DNA of 34,240 nt, taken from IMG/VR virus record IMGVR_UViG_3300028569_001399, positions 1 through 34,240 of that record, one strand, 5' to 3'. Each line of letters begins with the position of its first letter. Position 1 is the stretch's first letter. The stretch is from a virus. Both the position numbers and the translations under genes were made by a program. This document shows, piece after piece, positions 24,389 to 30,711 of the stretch. The notes under the pieces are model-generated. The model did not search any database and was not told where the DNA came from. It saw only the letters and a program-made list of their open reading frames with translations.

Positions 24389-24836
24389 ACCCGTGATAGA
24401 CAATGAATTTTGGATCTTGCAAGAAAACGATCGCAAGGTAGGCAATGTGCAGGCCTGTGCCGGCGGATACCAGGTACGCATACGCAACGAAACCTCACAG
24501 TTCCCTACCATACGTATGGCCGCACAAAAAGTCAACATCAAGTTTGAATCAAGACCCCATGTCACTGCCGTGGTCCCCAACAACCAGGTGCATGGCTATC
24601 CCATACAGGGACGTGTGTACAATGCCATGTGGTCGGTCACACAACACCTGCCGGTGTACACTCGCACTGCCAAGAGCAAATCATGGTTTGCCGCAGGGTG
24701 GTATCGTGTCAGGCGAGGCCGTAGCTGGCAGACCATACTGGCACCCAAGCTCATAGTGTTACAACGCTATGCACATGCAGGACCATTCCATTCAGAAAGT
24801 GATGCCAATGACCATACACCTACAGAAATTCGTTGA
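24372..24836 (+). CDS. Conserved T4-like phage protein, unknown function
   Basis: A 154-residue basic protein. The strand-rich first half (VIDNEFWILQEN, RKVGNVQA, GGYQVRI) is followed by IKFESRP and then YPIQGRVYN, AKSKSWFAAGWYRVRR and LIVLQRYAHAGPFH. The order of these blocks is like a conserved cyanophage protein that I remember without a function. The start at 24372 follows AAAGGAG; the open frame extends back to 24348. Directly downstream of rnh, so a replication or recombination role is possible. Confidence 0.7.
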   Translation: MTLVAKPVIDNEFWILQENDRKVGNVQACAGGYQVRIRNETSQFPTIRMAAQKVNIKFESRPHVTAVVPNNQVHGYPIQGRVYNAMWSVTQHLPVYTRTAKSKSWFAAGWYRVRRGRSWQTILAPKLIVLQRYAHAGPFHSESDANDHTPTEIR

Positions 24837-25017
24837 CCGTGTGCGCGGTCAAGAAGCCCGCGGTGCCCGTGATCTAGTGATGACTATCAACGAAGCCCGT
24901 GATCTGCATGCCGACATCACTCGCTTGTTGCTGGCCCTGCAGAGTCTGCAAGAACAACAAATCAAAACCGCCAACACAGACGTCTTAAAAGTGGAAATAC
25001 AAGGCGGTTCATTCTAA
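24808..25017 (+). CDS. Small helical phage protein
   Basis: 69 residues, with IHLQKFVDRVRGQEARGARD (3-22), then INEARDLHADITRLLLALQSLQEQQ, which is likely a coiled coil. The IHLQKFVDRVRG segment resembles conserved small proteins of T4-like cyanophages (memory). Overlaps the preceding gene by 29 bases. Starts at 24802 or 24769 are possible. Confidence 0.65.
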   Translation: MTIHLQKFVDRVRGQEARGARDLVMTINEARDLHADITRLLLALQSLQEQQIKTANTDVLKVEIQGGSF

Positions 25018-25035
25018 AATATACCTATATTTTGG

Positions 25036-25043
25036 CATAAATA
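25036..25043 (+). promoter_or_regulatory. CATAAATA late-promoter-like box
   Basis: CATAAATA in the 45-base gap between two genes, with predicted +1 near 25049 and a GTAGGAG Shine-Dalgarno at 25048-25054 before the ATG at 25063. A single box like this could occur by chance in A+T-rich DNA. Confidence 0.45.
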
Positions 25044-25062
25044 AATGTAGGAGTATTATGCC

Positions 25063-25350
25063 ATGAGTCGACCCAAACCTCGTGTGTTGATCGAACACAC
25101 CAACAAAGTTACCTACAAGACCGAACAGGTCCTAGCATCAGAGGGAGTGTGGGCCGTGTTCTATGAAAATCAACCCATCAATCTCAAGACCAGCAATCTC
25201 CTGGTGCAGTATCCGGGACCCAAATACAAAAAGGTCAGTTTTAGTAATCCTGGACATGCCAGGAATCTGGCACGCAAGCTGAACACGCAATTCAAGACCG
25301 ATCGGTTCACCGTGGTTTTGCTGACCGCGGGCGATCGGATCTATCCTTGA
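25063..25350 (+). CDS. Conserved T4-like phage protein, unknown function
   Basis: A basic 95-residue protein with the segments SRPKPRVLIEHTNK, AVFYENQPINL, YPGPKYKKVSFSNPGHA and LARKLNTQFKTDRF. The block order agrees with a small cyanophage protein of unknown role that I recall. Downstream of a TAAATA box. Lies 1 base from the next start. Confidence 0.7.
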   Translation: MSRPKPRVLIEHTNKVTYKTEQVLASEGVWAVFYENQPINLKTSNLLVQYPGPKYKKVSFSNPGHARNLARKLNTQFKTDRFTVVLLTAGDRIYP

Positions 25351-25351
25351 A

Positions 25352-25723
25352 GTGCGAGACAAAAGAAAACTCACCAAAGAGTTAGTAAAGGAACTTAACG
25401 CTGACTCCGACATCACATTCAAACAAGCCATGAGCACCTGGTGGTTCAACATAAGAAAAAACGGCGGCATGCGCCTGACCGGACCGGGATATTCAGTATT
25501 TGTACAACATTTGGATCTTGTGGCTTACGAGTTTGATGTAGCCAATCCGCATGACCTCAATCAACGCCGACTGCTGGACCTGGATCGAAAACTCCAGATG
25601 CCTTACTACATTCAGTCTGCGAAAGGCATTCCAAAAAAGATCATCATGTTTGGCAGCCACGAAGCAGTCTGGGTCAACCTGTACGGCAACCTTGAGCAAT
25701 TTCTTGACAACTATCGACCCTGA
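25352..25723 (+). CDS. Conserved phage protein, unknown function
   Basis: 123 residues; starts with GTG one base after the previous stop. Lys-rich N-terminus (about 1-22), then TWWFNIRKNGGMRLTGPGY (29-47), which is also present in T4-like phage proteins as far as I recall, and a C-terminal part FGSHEAVWVNLYG. The tRNA promoter lies inside its last codons. Confidence 0.68.
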   Translation: MRDKRKLTKELVKELNADSDITFKQAMSTWWFNIRKNGGMRLTGPGYSVFVQHLDLVAYEFDVANPHDLNQRRLLDLDRKLQMPYYIQSAKGIPKKIIMFGSHEAVWVNLYGNLEQFLDNYRP

Positions 25724-25732
25724 TGTTATACT
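25704..25732 (+). promoter_or_regulatory. Sigma70 promoter for the CAT-anticodon tRNA
   Basis: TTGACA at 25704-25709, a 17-base spacer and TATACT at 25727-25732 with TGT upstream. Predicted +1 is about 25739, two bases before the tRNA. It is embedded in the 3' end of the preceding gene. Confidence 0.8.
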
Positions 25733-25740
25733 GTAAATCA

Positions 25741-25815
25741 GGGCCTTTAGCTTAATGGTAAAGCAAACGACTCATAATCGTTGGAGTCTAAGTTCAATTC
25801 TTAGAAGGCCCACCA
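25741..25815 (+). tRNA. tRNA with CAT anticodon (Ile2-like, or elongator Met)
   Basis: A 75-base cloverleaf: a 7-bp acceptor of GGGCCTT with AAGGCCC, a D arm, the anticodon stem AACGA/TCGTT with loop CTCATAA (anticodon 25773-25775), a T arm CTAAG/CTTAG and encoded CCA. C4-G69 and C5-G68 and the stem bases CGA/TCG around the loop resemble isoleucine tRNA2, whose C34 is changed to lysidine so that it reads AUA. Methionine elongator tRNA is the alternative. G1-C72 rules out initiator tRNA. Confidence 0.9.
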
Positions 25816-25816
25816 A

Positions 25817-25823
25817 CTAAATA
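25817..25823 (+). promoter_or_regulatory. CTAAATA late-promoter-like box
   Basis: CTAAATA directly after the tRNA CCA and about 8 bases before the ATG at 25832. Predicted +1 is near 25829. Weak call by itself. Confidence 0.35.
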
Positions 25824-25831
25824 TCTACACC

Positions 25832-26002
25832 ATGCAACAGGCCAAACTACCCTTAGAGCACTATTATTATTCTGAAGACGAATGGAACCGGTTGGGGTGT
25901 AGTCCACTACCGTCCGAACGTGACCGAGCCCAGCAACGTAAAAATGTCATGGCACGAGGCAATCCTAGCACAGACGGCAAAAACATTAAAGGATACAACT
26001 AG
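25832..26002 (+). CDS. Small hydrophilic hypothetical protein
   Basis: An open frame of 56 codons, with HYYYSEDEWNRLG (10-22), a Pro/Arg middle and GNPSTDGKN near the end. It follows a TAAATA box and has no clear Shine-Dalgarno. The segment PLPSERDRAQQRKNV suggests a compact helix; no family recognised. It ends one base before the next ATG, which favours a real, coupled gene. Confidence 0.5.
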   Translation: MQQAKLPLEHYYYSEDEWNRLGCSPLPSERDRAQQRKNVMARGNPSTDGKNIKGYN

Positions 26003-26003
26003 C

Positions 26004-26087
26004 ATGGGCATGGTAGCTGTAATTTTCCTAGTTGGTATTTTCTTGTATGTGATGATCTTGTTGAAAGAATGGACCGACAATGAGTAA
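26004..26087 (+). CDS. 27-residue single-span membrane peptide
   Basis: A small open frame coding a hydrophobic helix (VAVIFLVGIFLYVMILL, residues 4-20) followed by a charged tail KEWTDNE. It begins one base after the preceding stop. Such mini-proteins occur in phages as membrane effectors; at this length chance cannot be excluded. Confidence 0.4.
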   Translation: MGMVAVIFLVGIFLYVMILLKEWTDNE

Positions 26088-26127
26088 GATTTCGCTGTTA
26101 GATCAAACAGCGTGGTAGGACGGGTCT

Positions 26128-26235
26128 ATGAATAAAATACAAGTTTTCACACTGGGCACAGGACTTGTAATCATGTGGCTTCTGTATCGATTTAGTTTAG
26201 AAGTATGGTGCTGGGCCTTCGGCTTGATATACTAG
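26128..26235 (+). CDS. 35-residue membrane peptide
   Basis: ATG at 26128, stop TAG at 26233. The sequence has a hydrophobic segment (LGTGLVIMWLLY, 9-20) and a second aromatic one (VWCWAFGLIY, 26-35). A GGACGGG lies upstream at usable spacing. No homology recognised. It stops just before the tmRNA promoter. Confidence 0.38.
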   Translation: MNKIQVFTLGTGLVIMWLLYRFSLEVWCWAFGLIY

Positions 26236-26236
26236 G

Positions 26237-26265
26237 TTGACCAATAAATAGGTGTGTCGTATAAT
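26237..26265 (+). promoter_or_regulatory. Sigma70 promoter for the permuted tmRNA
   Basis: TTGACC at 26237-26242, a 17-base spacer and TATAAT at 26260-26265. Predicted +1 is about 26272. An ATAAATA box (26244-26250) lies within the spacer. Confidence 0.8.
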
Positions 26266-26330
26266 AACGATATTGTTGTAATTCCTTCTAAACGAAGGCG
26301 CTGTGGACCCGGGTGCAACTCCCGGCATCT

Positions 26331-26400
26331 CCACCGGAGCATATTGTATTAAGGCACGCTGGACCCTAAGATTAAACTTCCAGTCAGTGTGCTCCGGTGG
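26331..26400 (+). repeat. 11-bp perfect inverted repeat bounding the tmRNA spacer
   Basis: CCACCGGAGCA (26331-26341) and TGCTCCGGTGG (26390-26400) are exact reverse complements. The arms include the 3' end of the acceptor piece and the first bases of the coding piece, so the precursor can form either this long hairpin or the mature acceptor stem. It is probably a processing element. Confidence 0.9.
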
Positions 26401-26483
26401 GGATGAATTAGGATCGACATGGTGAGCTAGTGCGGACGGCAACACAGTAGGCGATGACTGTAAATCAAGCAACTCGATTAAAT

Positions 26484-26525
26484 GCAAACGCATCTAATGA
26501 CGAGACCTTTGCCTTAGCGGCATGA
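26484..26525 (+). other. tmRNA tag-peptide reading frame
   Basis: GCA resume codon followed by codons giving ANASNDETFALAA and a TGA stop. The end LAA is the degradation signal recognised by ClpXP-type proteases. There is no start codon, as expected for a tmRNA. Confidence 0.93.
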
Positions 26526-26563
26526 TCTCCGGGGCAACTATGCCTTGTTACCCAAACTAGTCT

Positions 26564-26590
26564 AAAAAGCCTGAGAAATCAGGCTTTTTT
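26564..26590 (+). terminator. Intrinsic terminator of the tmRNA
   Basis: An 11-bp stem AAAAAGCCTGA/TCAGGCTTTTT closed by a GAAA tetraloop and followed by a run of T. It lies after the pseudoknot-like region of the coding piece. Confidence 0.92.
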
Positions 26591-26611
26591 GTGACCACTT
26601 AGTAAAAATCA

Positions 26612-26638
26612 CTAAATAAAAAGTTGGACGGTCGTCCA
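26612..26638 (+). promoter_or_regulatory. CTAAATA box and small hairpin in the porin leader
   Basis: CTAAATA (26612-26618) could be a late promoter with +1 near 26624, or the -10 (TAAATA) of a weak sigma70 promoter with TTGTGA at 26589. Then TGGACG-GT-CGTCCA (26625-26638) is a 6-bp inverted repeat at the predicted 5' end of the message, a candidate stabilising hairpin or operator. The porin Shine-Dalgarno (AAAGGA) follows. Confidence 0.5.
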
Positions 26639-26665
26639 GCATTCTTTTAAAGGAAAATCTCAAGC

Positions 26666-27835
26666 ATGAAAAAATTATTATTAGCATTGGCCTTGTCCGC
26701 TGCCTTTACAGGAGCAACACAAGCGCAATCTAGCGTCAGCGTGTATGGCGTTATGGATGGATCATACACACAGGCCGAAAACTCAAGCAAAACCACAGCC
26801 AGTGGATCTGTCACAGATACAAAATCTCGCAACACTGTCAACGGTGATGGCGCTCTCAGTACCAGCCGCCTTGGTTTCAGAGGCAATGAGGATTTGGGCG
26901 GTGGCAAGAGTGCTCAATTCGTCCTGGAATATGACTTGATCAACATCGGCAATGGTGGCAATGGTACGGATACCGGCCTAGCGCAGTCTTCCAACACCAA
27001 TGCCAGAACTGAAGGTTTGGGTGCTCGCTATTCTTGGATTGGCATCACAGACAAGAACTTGGGAGCATTGCGCATTGGTCGTCAAGAGTCACCCATGCAC
27101 GGTGCCTTTATAAACGGCTTGGCTGGACGAGGAAACAACATACCGGGTTCAATTTTTTCCGGTGGTTCATCTAATGCCAACGTGATTTCAGCAGGCGTTC
27201 GTGCCTATGAAGTTTTTGTGGATCAAGCCATCACATATGTGGCACCATCCATATCAGGATTTGGTGCTCAAGTTCAGTATTCACAAAATGCCTACTCCGC
27301 TAACCAGTCAACATCACGTTCTGGCTTTCAACAAGCTGGAGCAAGCGTAAGTTATACAGGTATCAAGAACTTGTCAGTGGCACTTGGCTTTCAGCAAGAT
27401 AATGCCGTGGTTGCAAATACATCAAATGCCAAACGTGTGGTAAACACTTTGTCAGCCAACTACAACTTTGGTCCAGTCACAGCATTTGGTATATATTCTA
27501 CTCATAAAAATACCAATCTGGCCACGGCGGCAGTGACACGTGATCAAAAAGCCACTGAACTTGGCCTGCGTGCACCAGTCAACAAGGCTGTGGAAGTTTG
27601 GGCCAGTACATTCATAGGCACCAAGACAGAAAGCACAAACAGTGCTACGCTGGCAGCAACCACCACTGGAAATGCAGACTTGAAAGGTTACCAAGTAGGC
27701 ACACAGTACAACTTTAGCAACCGCACCACTGCGTATGCAATTTATGGTACTCAAGAGATCACAGGTAAAGCTGCTGCTACCAATACCCAGATCAGTTCCA
27801 CTGGTTACGCACTTGGCTTGCGCCACATGTTTTAA
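26666..27835 (+). CDS. Outer-membrane trimeric porin (Burkholderiales type)
   Basis: A 389-residue porin. A signal peptide of about 21 residues (MKKLLLALALSAAFTG, ending TQA) is followed by the first strand SVSVYGVMDGSY. SRLGFRGNEDLGGGKSAQF (67-85) is the family hallmark segment, LGALRIGRQ leads to the constriction loop region, and the C-terminus is GLRHMF with the terminal Phe used for BAM-mediated assembly. Length and motifs are those of Gram-negative porins of betaproteobacteria. A phage copy may replace the host porin after infection, change nutrient uptake or hide the receptor from competing phages; the lambdoid phage PA-2 lc porin is a precedent. Strong Shine-Dalgarno, own terminator. 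No frameshift or truncation. Confidence 0.92.
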   Translation: MKKLLLALALSAAFTGATQAQSSVSVYGVMDGSYTQAENSSKTTASGSVTDTKSRNTVNGDGALSTSRLGFRGNEDLGGGKSAQFVLEYDLINIGNGGNGTDTGLAQSSNTNARTEGLGARYSWIGITDKNLGALRIGRQESPMHGAFINGLAGRGNNIPGSIFSGGSSNANVISAGVRAYEVFVDQAITYVAPSISGFGAQVQYSQNAYSANQSTSRSGFQQAGASVSYTGIKNLSVALGFQQDNAVVANTSNAKRVVNTLSANYNFGPVTAFGIYSTHKNTNLATAAVTRDQKATELGLRAPVNKAVEVWASTFIGTKTESTNSATLAATTTGNADLKGYQVGTQYNFSNRTTAYAIYGTQEITGKAAATNTQISSTGYALGLRHMF

Positions 27836-27853
27836 TAGTTTTTGTTAGAATCG

Positions 27854-27878
27854 AAAAAGCTCCTCAGGGGGCTTTTTT
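27854..27878 (+). terminator. Intrinsic terminator after the porin
   Basis: A stem AAAAAGCTCC/GGGGGCTTTTT (one T-G pair) with loop TCAG, followed by T residues, 18 bases after the porin stop. Confidence 0.9.
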
Positions 27879-27895
27879 GTTGACTAAGTACTCCT

Positions 27896-28690
27896 ATGAT
27901 TGATATTGTCACTGTGGTGTTTGAATCAGAATTACAAGTTCTACGACAACAGGCACGCAGTTTGGCGCTTTTTGTAAAACGCATTGACAGCATTGTGGTG
28001 GTTGTAAATCAAGACCAGGCTTGCCGCATAGACACCAGGTGGTGGGGCATGCATCAACAAAAAGTCACTGTGATGCATCGCAATCTTTTTGGCTCAAGTT
28101 GGTCACCAAATGGATGGGTGAGTCAACAAGCTCTGAAATTATTGGCCGTCAGCCAATGTGCCAGTGAATGGGCAGTGATCCTGGATGCCAAAACCATATG
28201 TGTCCAAGATTTTGACTTGCATGAAATCCGACCCGCGGTAGGGGCGTTGGACATTAATCCTGTGTTTCAACCCAGCTGTGACATAGCCAATGCCTTGTTT
28301 GGTATTAATCTACAACAACAATTAGGGCCCGGGGGTGTGCCTTTTGTAATGAATACTCAGCAAGCACGTGACATGATTGCCTGGATTGAACGTCATACGG
28401 GTCAATCTTTCGCGGAATGGTTTCAACAACAGGGTCGACTGACTGAGTTTATCTTGTATTCGGCTTGGATACAGTATCGCACTGGATCATTGAATACCAT
28501 ATACAACACAGAAACCACCAAAATAATTCCTGTGAATGTTTGTCACAGCGACGTGGCCCAATTTGAACAAAAACTATCTCACATGCCTGCAGCCTCCACG
28601 GTCAGCATACACAGAAACGCTTGGACACAACTCACTGAAGATCAGCAAAAAAAATACCGAGATTTTTTAGCAATCCGAGGTCTGACTTGA
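27896..28690 (+). CDS. DUF6492-like putative glycosyltransferase
   Basis: A 264-residue protein whose start (DIVTVVFESELQVLRQQARS, 3-22) and the WVSQQALKLLAV and WAVILDAKTI segments match my memory of DUF6492, a GT-A-like family. The LDAKT segment is where a DxD-type motif would be. The minus-strand protein at 31737 has a similar arrangement ([13 protein letters not shown] followed by LMHDPDTF), so the window has two related members. Function inferred: sugar transfer in glycan synthesis. Shine-Dalgarno weak; overlaps the next gene at a TTGA. Confidence 0.6.
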   Translation: MIDIVTVVFESELQVLRQQARSLALFVKRIDSIVVVVNQDQACRIDTRWWGMHQQKVTVMHRNLFGSSWSPNGWVSQQALKLLAVSQCASEWAVILDAKTICVQDFDLHEIRPAVGALDINPVFQPSCDIANALFGINLQQQLGPGGVPFVMNTQQARDMIAWIERHTGQSFAEWFQQQGRLTEFILYSAWIQYRTGSLNTIYNTETTKIIPVNVCHSDVAQFEQKLSHMPAASTVSIHRNAWTQLTEDQQKKYRDFLAIRGLT

Positions 28691-29193
28691 AAGCCTTGAC
28701 CATGGTGGCACACCCCGACGACTGTGTGATATTTGCCTACAGTTTTATACACAATCATCCTGAATATGACTGGACCATATGTTATCTTACCTATGCAGAA
28801 TGGGAACCACGAGCACAAGAATTCCGACAGTTTTGGAGTCGCAGAAACATACCAACAATATTTTTGGGCTATCGAGATGATTACAGAGACATTGAAAATA
28901 AAAAAATCAGCTTTGATCAAGAACAGGCTCGTAAAGAAATTAGCGGTATCATTTCAAATTACGATTTAATACTTACTCACAATGAGCAAGGCGACTACGG
29001 ACACTTGCATCATGTGTTTGTCAATGAGACCACGGCAGGACACCAACGTCGTGTGACTTTTGCAGGACCCGGACAAGGCACTGTTAAATACTCTATAGAA
29101 CCTGGTTGTTACAGCTTAGAAGAACTGCCGTTGCATAGAGATGTAATTGCTGAATTTCATTCAAACACACATACCAACGAATACACAGTATGA
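28687..29193 (+). CDS. PIG-L family deacetylase
   Basis: A 168-residue protein with AHPDD (8-12) at the N-terminus, THNEQGDYGHLHH (97-109) supplying the second half of the zinc site (His106/His109 with His9 and Asp12), and a Rossmann-like core. The PIG-L/LmbE family removes N-acetyl groups from GlcNAc-containing glycans or small molecules. It is a natural partner of the glycosyltransferases and sugar genes here. Start codon is TTG overlapping the previous stop (TTGA). Confidence 0.78.
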   Translation: MKALTMVAHPDDCVIFAYSFIHNHPEYDWTICYLTYAEWEPRAQEFRQFWSRRNIPTIFLGYRDDYRDIENKKISFDQEQARKEISGIISNYDLILTHNEQGDYGHLHHVFVNETTAGHQRRVTFAGPGQGTVKYSIEPGCYSLEELPLHRDVIAEFHSNTHTNEYTV

Positions 29194-30005
29194 AAAAGAA
29201 ACTAATGGTAGCCGGGTGCAGTTTCAGTGCACCAGCCAAACAACCCGATGGAACAAGTTGGAGCGAACGCTTGGCCGATCGCTTAGGTTGGGGGCTGGTT
29301 AATCTAGCACGTCAAGGATGCTCCAATGGCGGCATCCGAATACAAATGGAGGAAATTCGCCGACAGCGCCCAGACTTTGCTGTCATTACTCCTACATTCT
29401 GGGACCGCATGGAAATTCCGGCCACGGCTGCTCCTTATGATTGGACCATAACTCCAGGTGGATGGAATCCACCCTTGGAACAACACTTGCAGGATCGTAC
29501 ACGCAAGAATGGTTATCGTAGAGAAGATGGCATCAACAATGTCAACTACGGCAACAACAACTACAACATGATCTGCGAAACAATTTTTACCTTGGCTGAA
29601 AATTATGATCATCCTTATCGCTCTGGCCTGATATCCAAAGACGCACAGACAGCAGTGAGACACTACATAGATGCCATCTACGACAATCACTGGAAGAAAC
29701 AACAGGATGAATGGATCATCACCCAAGGTGTGTTTGAATTGTTTCACGATGGAATACCTTTCCTGTTGCAACCTGTGTTGTTATGGCCATTTGATCAGAA
29801 CAACCAAACTCTATGGAGAGACTCATTCCACGCGGTGATTCCAGATCATTATATCATGCAAGACTCTATGGAAAGCGTGTTGGCCATGTGCGGCAACAAT
29901 CCGTTTATAGGTCAGGATCCAGGGTATCATAGCAACCCAGCAGGGCAACAAGCCATAGCAGACAATTGGTATCGTCGTATCACTCAAGATCATGGCATCA
30001 GTTGA
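29190..30005 (+). CDS. SGNH-like hydrolase, copy 3
   Basis: A 271-residue protein. AGCSFSAP (8-15) puts a Ser after the small-residue turn, as in block I of SGNH enzymes; GCSNGGI (about 43-49) provides block III with its Asn. The C-terminal region GYHSNPAGQQAIADNWY carries the block V His. It is more distant from copies 1 and 2 than they are from each other, and it pairs with the following gene. Probably adds or removes an acyl group on a glycan; no signal peptide, so cytoplasmic. Confidence 0.65.
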   Translation: MKKKLMVAGCSFSAPAKQPDGTSWSERLADRLGWGLVNLARQGCSNGGIRIQMEEIRRQRPDFAVITPTFWDRMEIPATAAPYDWTITPGGWNPPLEQHLQDRTRKNGYRREDGINNVNYGNNNYNMICETIFTLAENYDHPYRSGLISKDAQTAVRHYIDAIYDNHWKKQQDEWIITQGVFELFHDGIPFLLQPVLLWPFDQNNQTLWRDSFHAVIPDHYIMQDSMESVLAMCGNNPFIGQDPGYHSNPAGQQAIADNWYRRITQDHGIS

Positions 30006-30711
30006 CCATCTAGTGGTCAACGGGTGCAGCTACATGGAAGTCTATGCACAGGGCAATGGCCAGGCGGATTTAGCACAACGTTTGGGCATAGCTACTTCAG
30101 AAAGTTTGGCCATCGGCGGCAGTGCCAACACCAGAATAATCCGCACCACACTCAAGCACAGTTATCAAACAACGCAACCGACCTTGTATGTGCTTGGCAT
30201 GACTTTTTTAAGCCGGCTAGAACTTCCTATCTTGGAAAATCAAAATGACTTCGAAGGACGTTGGACAAATCCGCAGAATCAACAGTTTGTAAAGGATTGG
30301 CAGTATGCATGGGGGCAAGCCGAAACTGATCAATTTGTAGATATCAAATTAAAAAGTGAAATCCACAGCATATTGGATCGTACCGAAGATTTGATGTACA
30401 AAATATTAACAATGATTTCGGATTTACATGCTCGAGGGCATCGTGTGTTGGTGTATCAACAAGCAGATAACCTATATCAAGAATATTTGGACCACCCAAG
30501 ATTACAACTTTTCAAAAATGCTACGTCAATCATCAATGGATATAGATGGCAAGCTGTGCCTTGGCAACTAGATAACGGAGTCACCGCAGTAAATTACGGC
30601 AGCAACCCTAAACATATTGTGCCAAAGGATATATGTCATCCTGCGCCCGGGCAACATCAAAAATTAAACGAATTTTTAGTTGAATATATTGCCAGGAATT
30701 CGCTCCTGTAA
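29992..30711 (+). CDS. SGNH-like hydrolase, copy 4
   Basis: A 239-residue protein with VNGCSYMEVY (9-18) as block I, GGSANTRII as block III and ICHPAPGQHQKLNEFL as block V near the C-terminus. It overlaps copy 3 by 14 bases. Its 3' end runs 36 bases into the convergent minus-strand gene at 30676. Function as for the other copies: predicted acyl esterase or transferase. Confidence 0.65.
   Translation: MASVDHLVVNGCSYMEVYAQGNGQADLAQRLGIATSESLAIGGSANTRIIRTTLKHSYQTTQPTLYVLGMTFLSRLELPILENQNDFEGRWTNPQNQQFVKDWQYAWGQAETDQFVDIKLKSEIHSILDRTEDLMYKILTMISDLHARGHRVLVYQQADNLYQEYLDHPRLQLFKNATSIINGYRWQAVPWQLDNGVTAVNYGSNPKHIVPKDICHPAPGQHQKLNEFLVEYIARNSLL

Larger units (their letters stand above)
26272..26590 (+). 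ncRNA. ssrA: Circularly permuted (two-piece) tmRNA precursor
   Basis: The acceptor piece comes first: a T arm CCGGG/CCCGG (26308-26324) with loop TGCAACT, then CATCTCC (26326-26332) and ACC. The coding piece follows, beginning with GGGGATG (26399-26405), which pairs with CATCTCC over seven positions (one G-U) to form the tRNA-like acceptor stem. The 5' segment GGATCGACATGG resembles the conserved tmRNA start. The tag frame is at 26484-26525. Between the pieces lies a hairpin-forming spacer (26331-26400) that processing should remove. tmRNA with SmpB rescues stalled ribosomes and tags nascent proteins for degradation. Permuted tmRNAs are known in alphaproteobacteria, cyanobacteria and some betaproteobacteria, so the phage copy probably came from a host of the last group. 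Transcribed from 26237-26265 and ended by the terminator at 26564. Confidence 0.92.

Noticed and set aside
26080-26118. 12-codon ORF overlapping the end of the 27-residue peptide
   Set aside because: Too short to support, despite an ATGA-like overlap.
26197-26493. Minus-strand ORF (98 codons)
   Set aside because: It is antisense to the tmRNA and its promoter.
26272-26590. tmRNA as a prophage attachment site
   Set aside because: No integrase, no flanking direct repeat, and the gene is complete with its own promoter and terminator.
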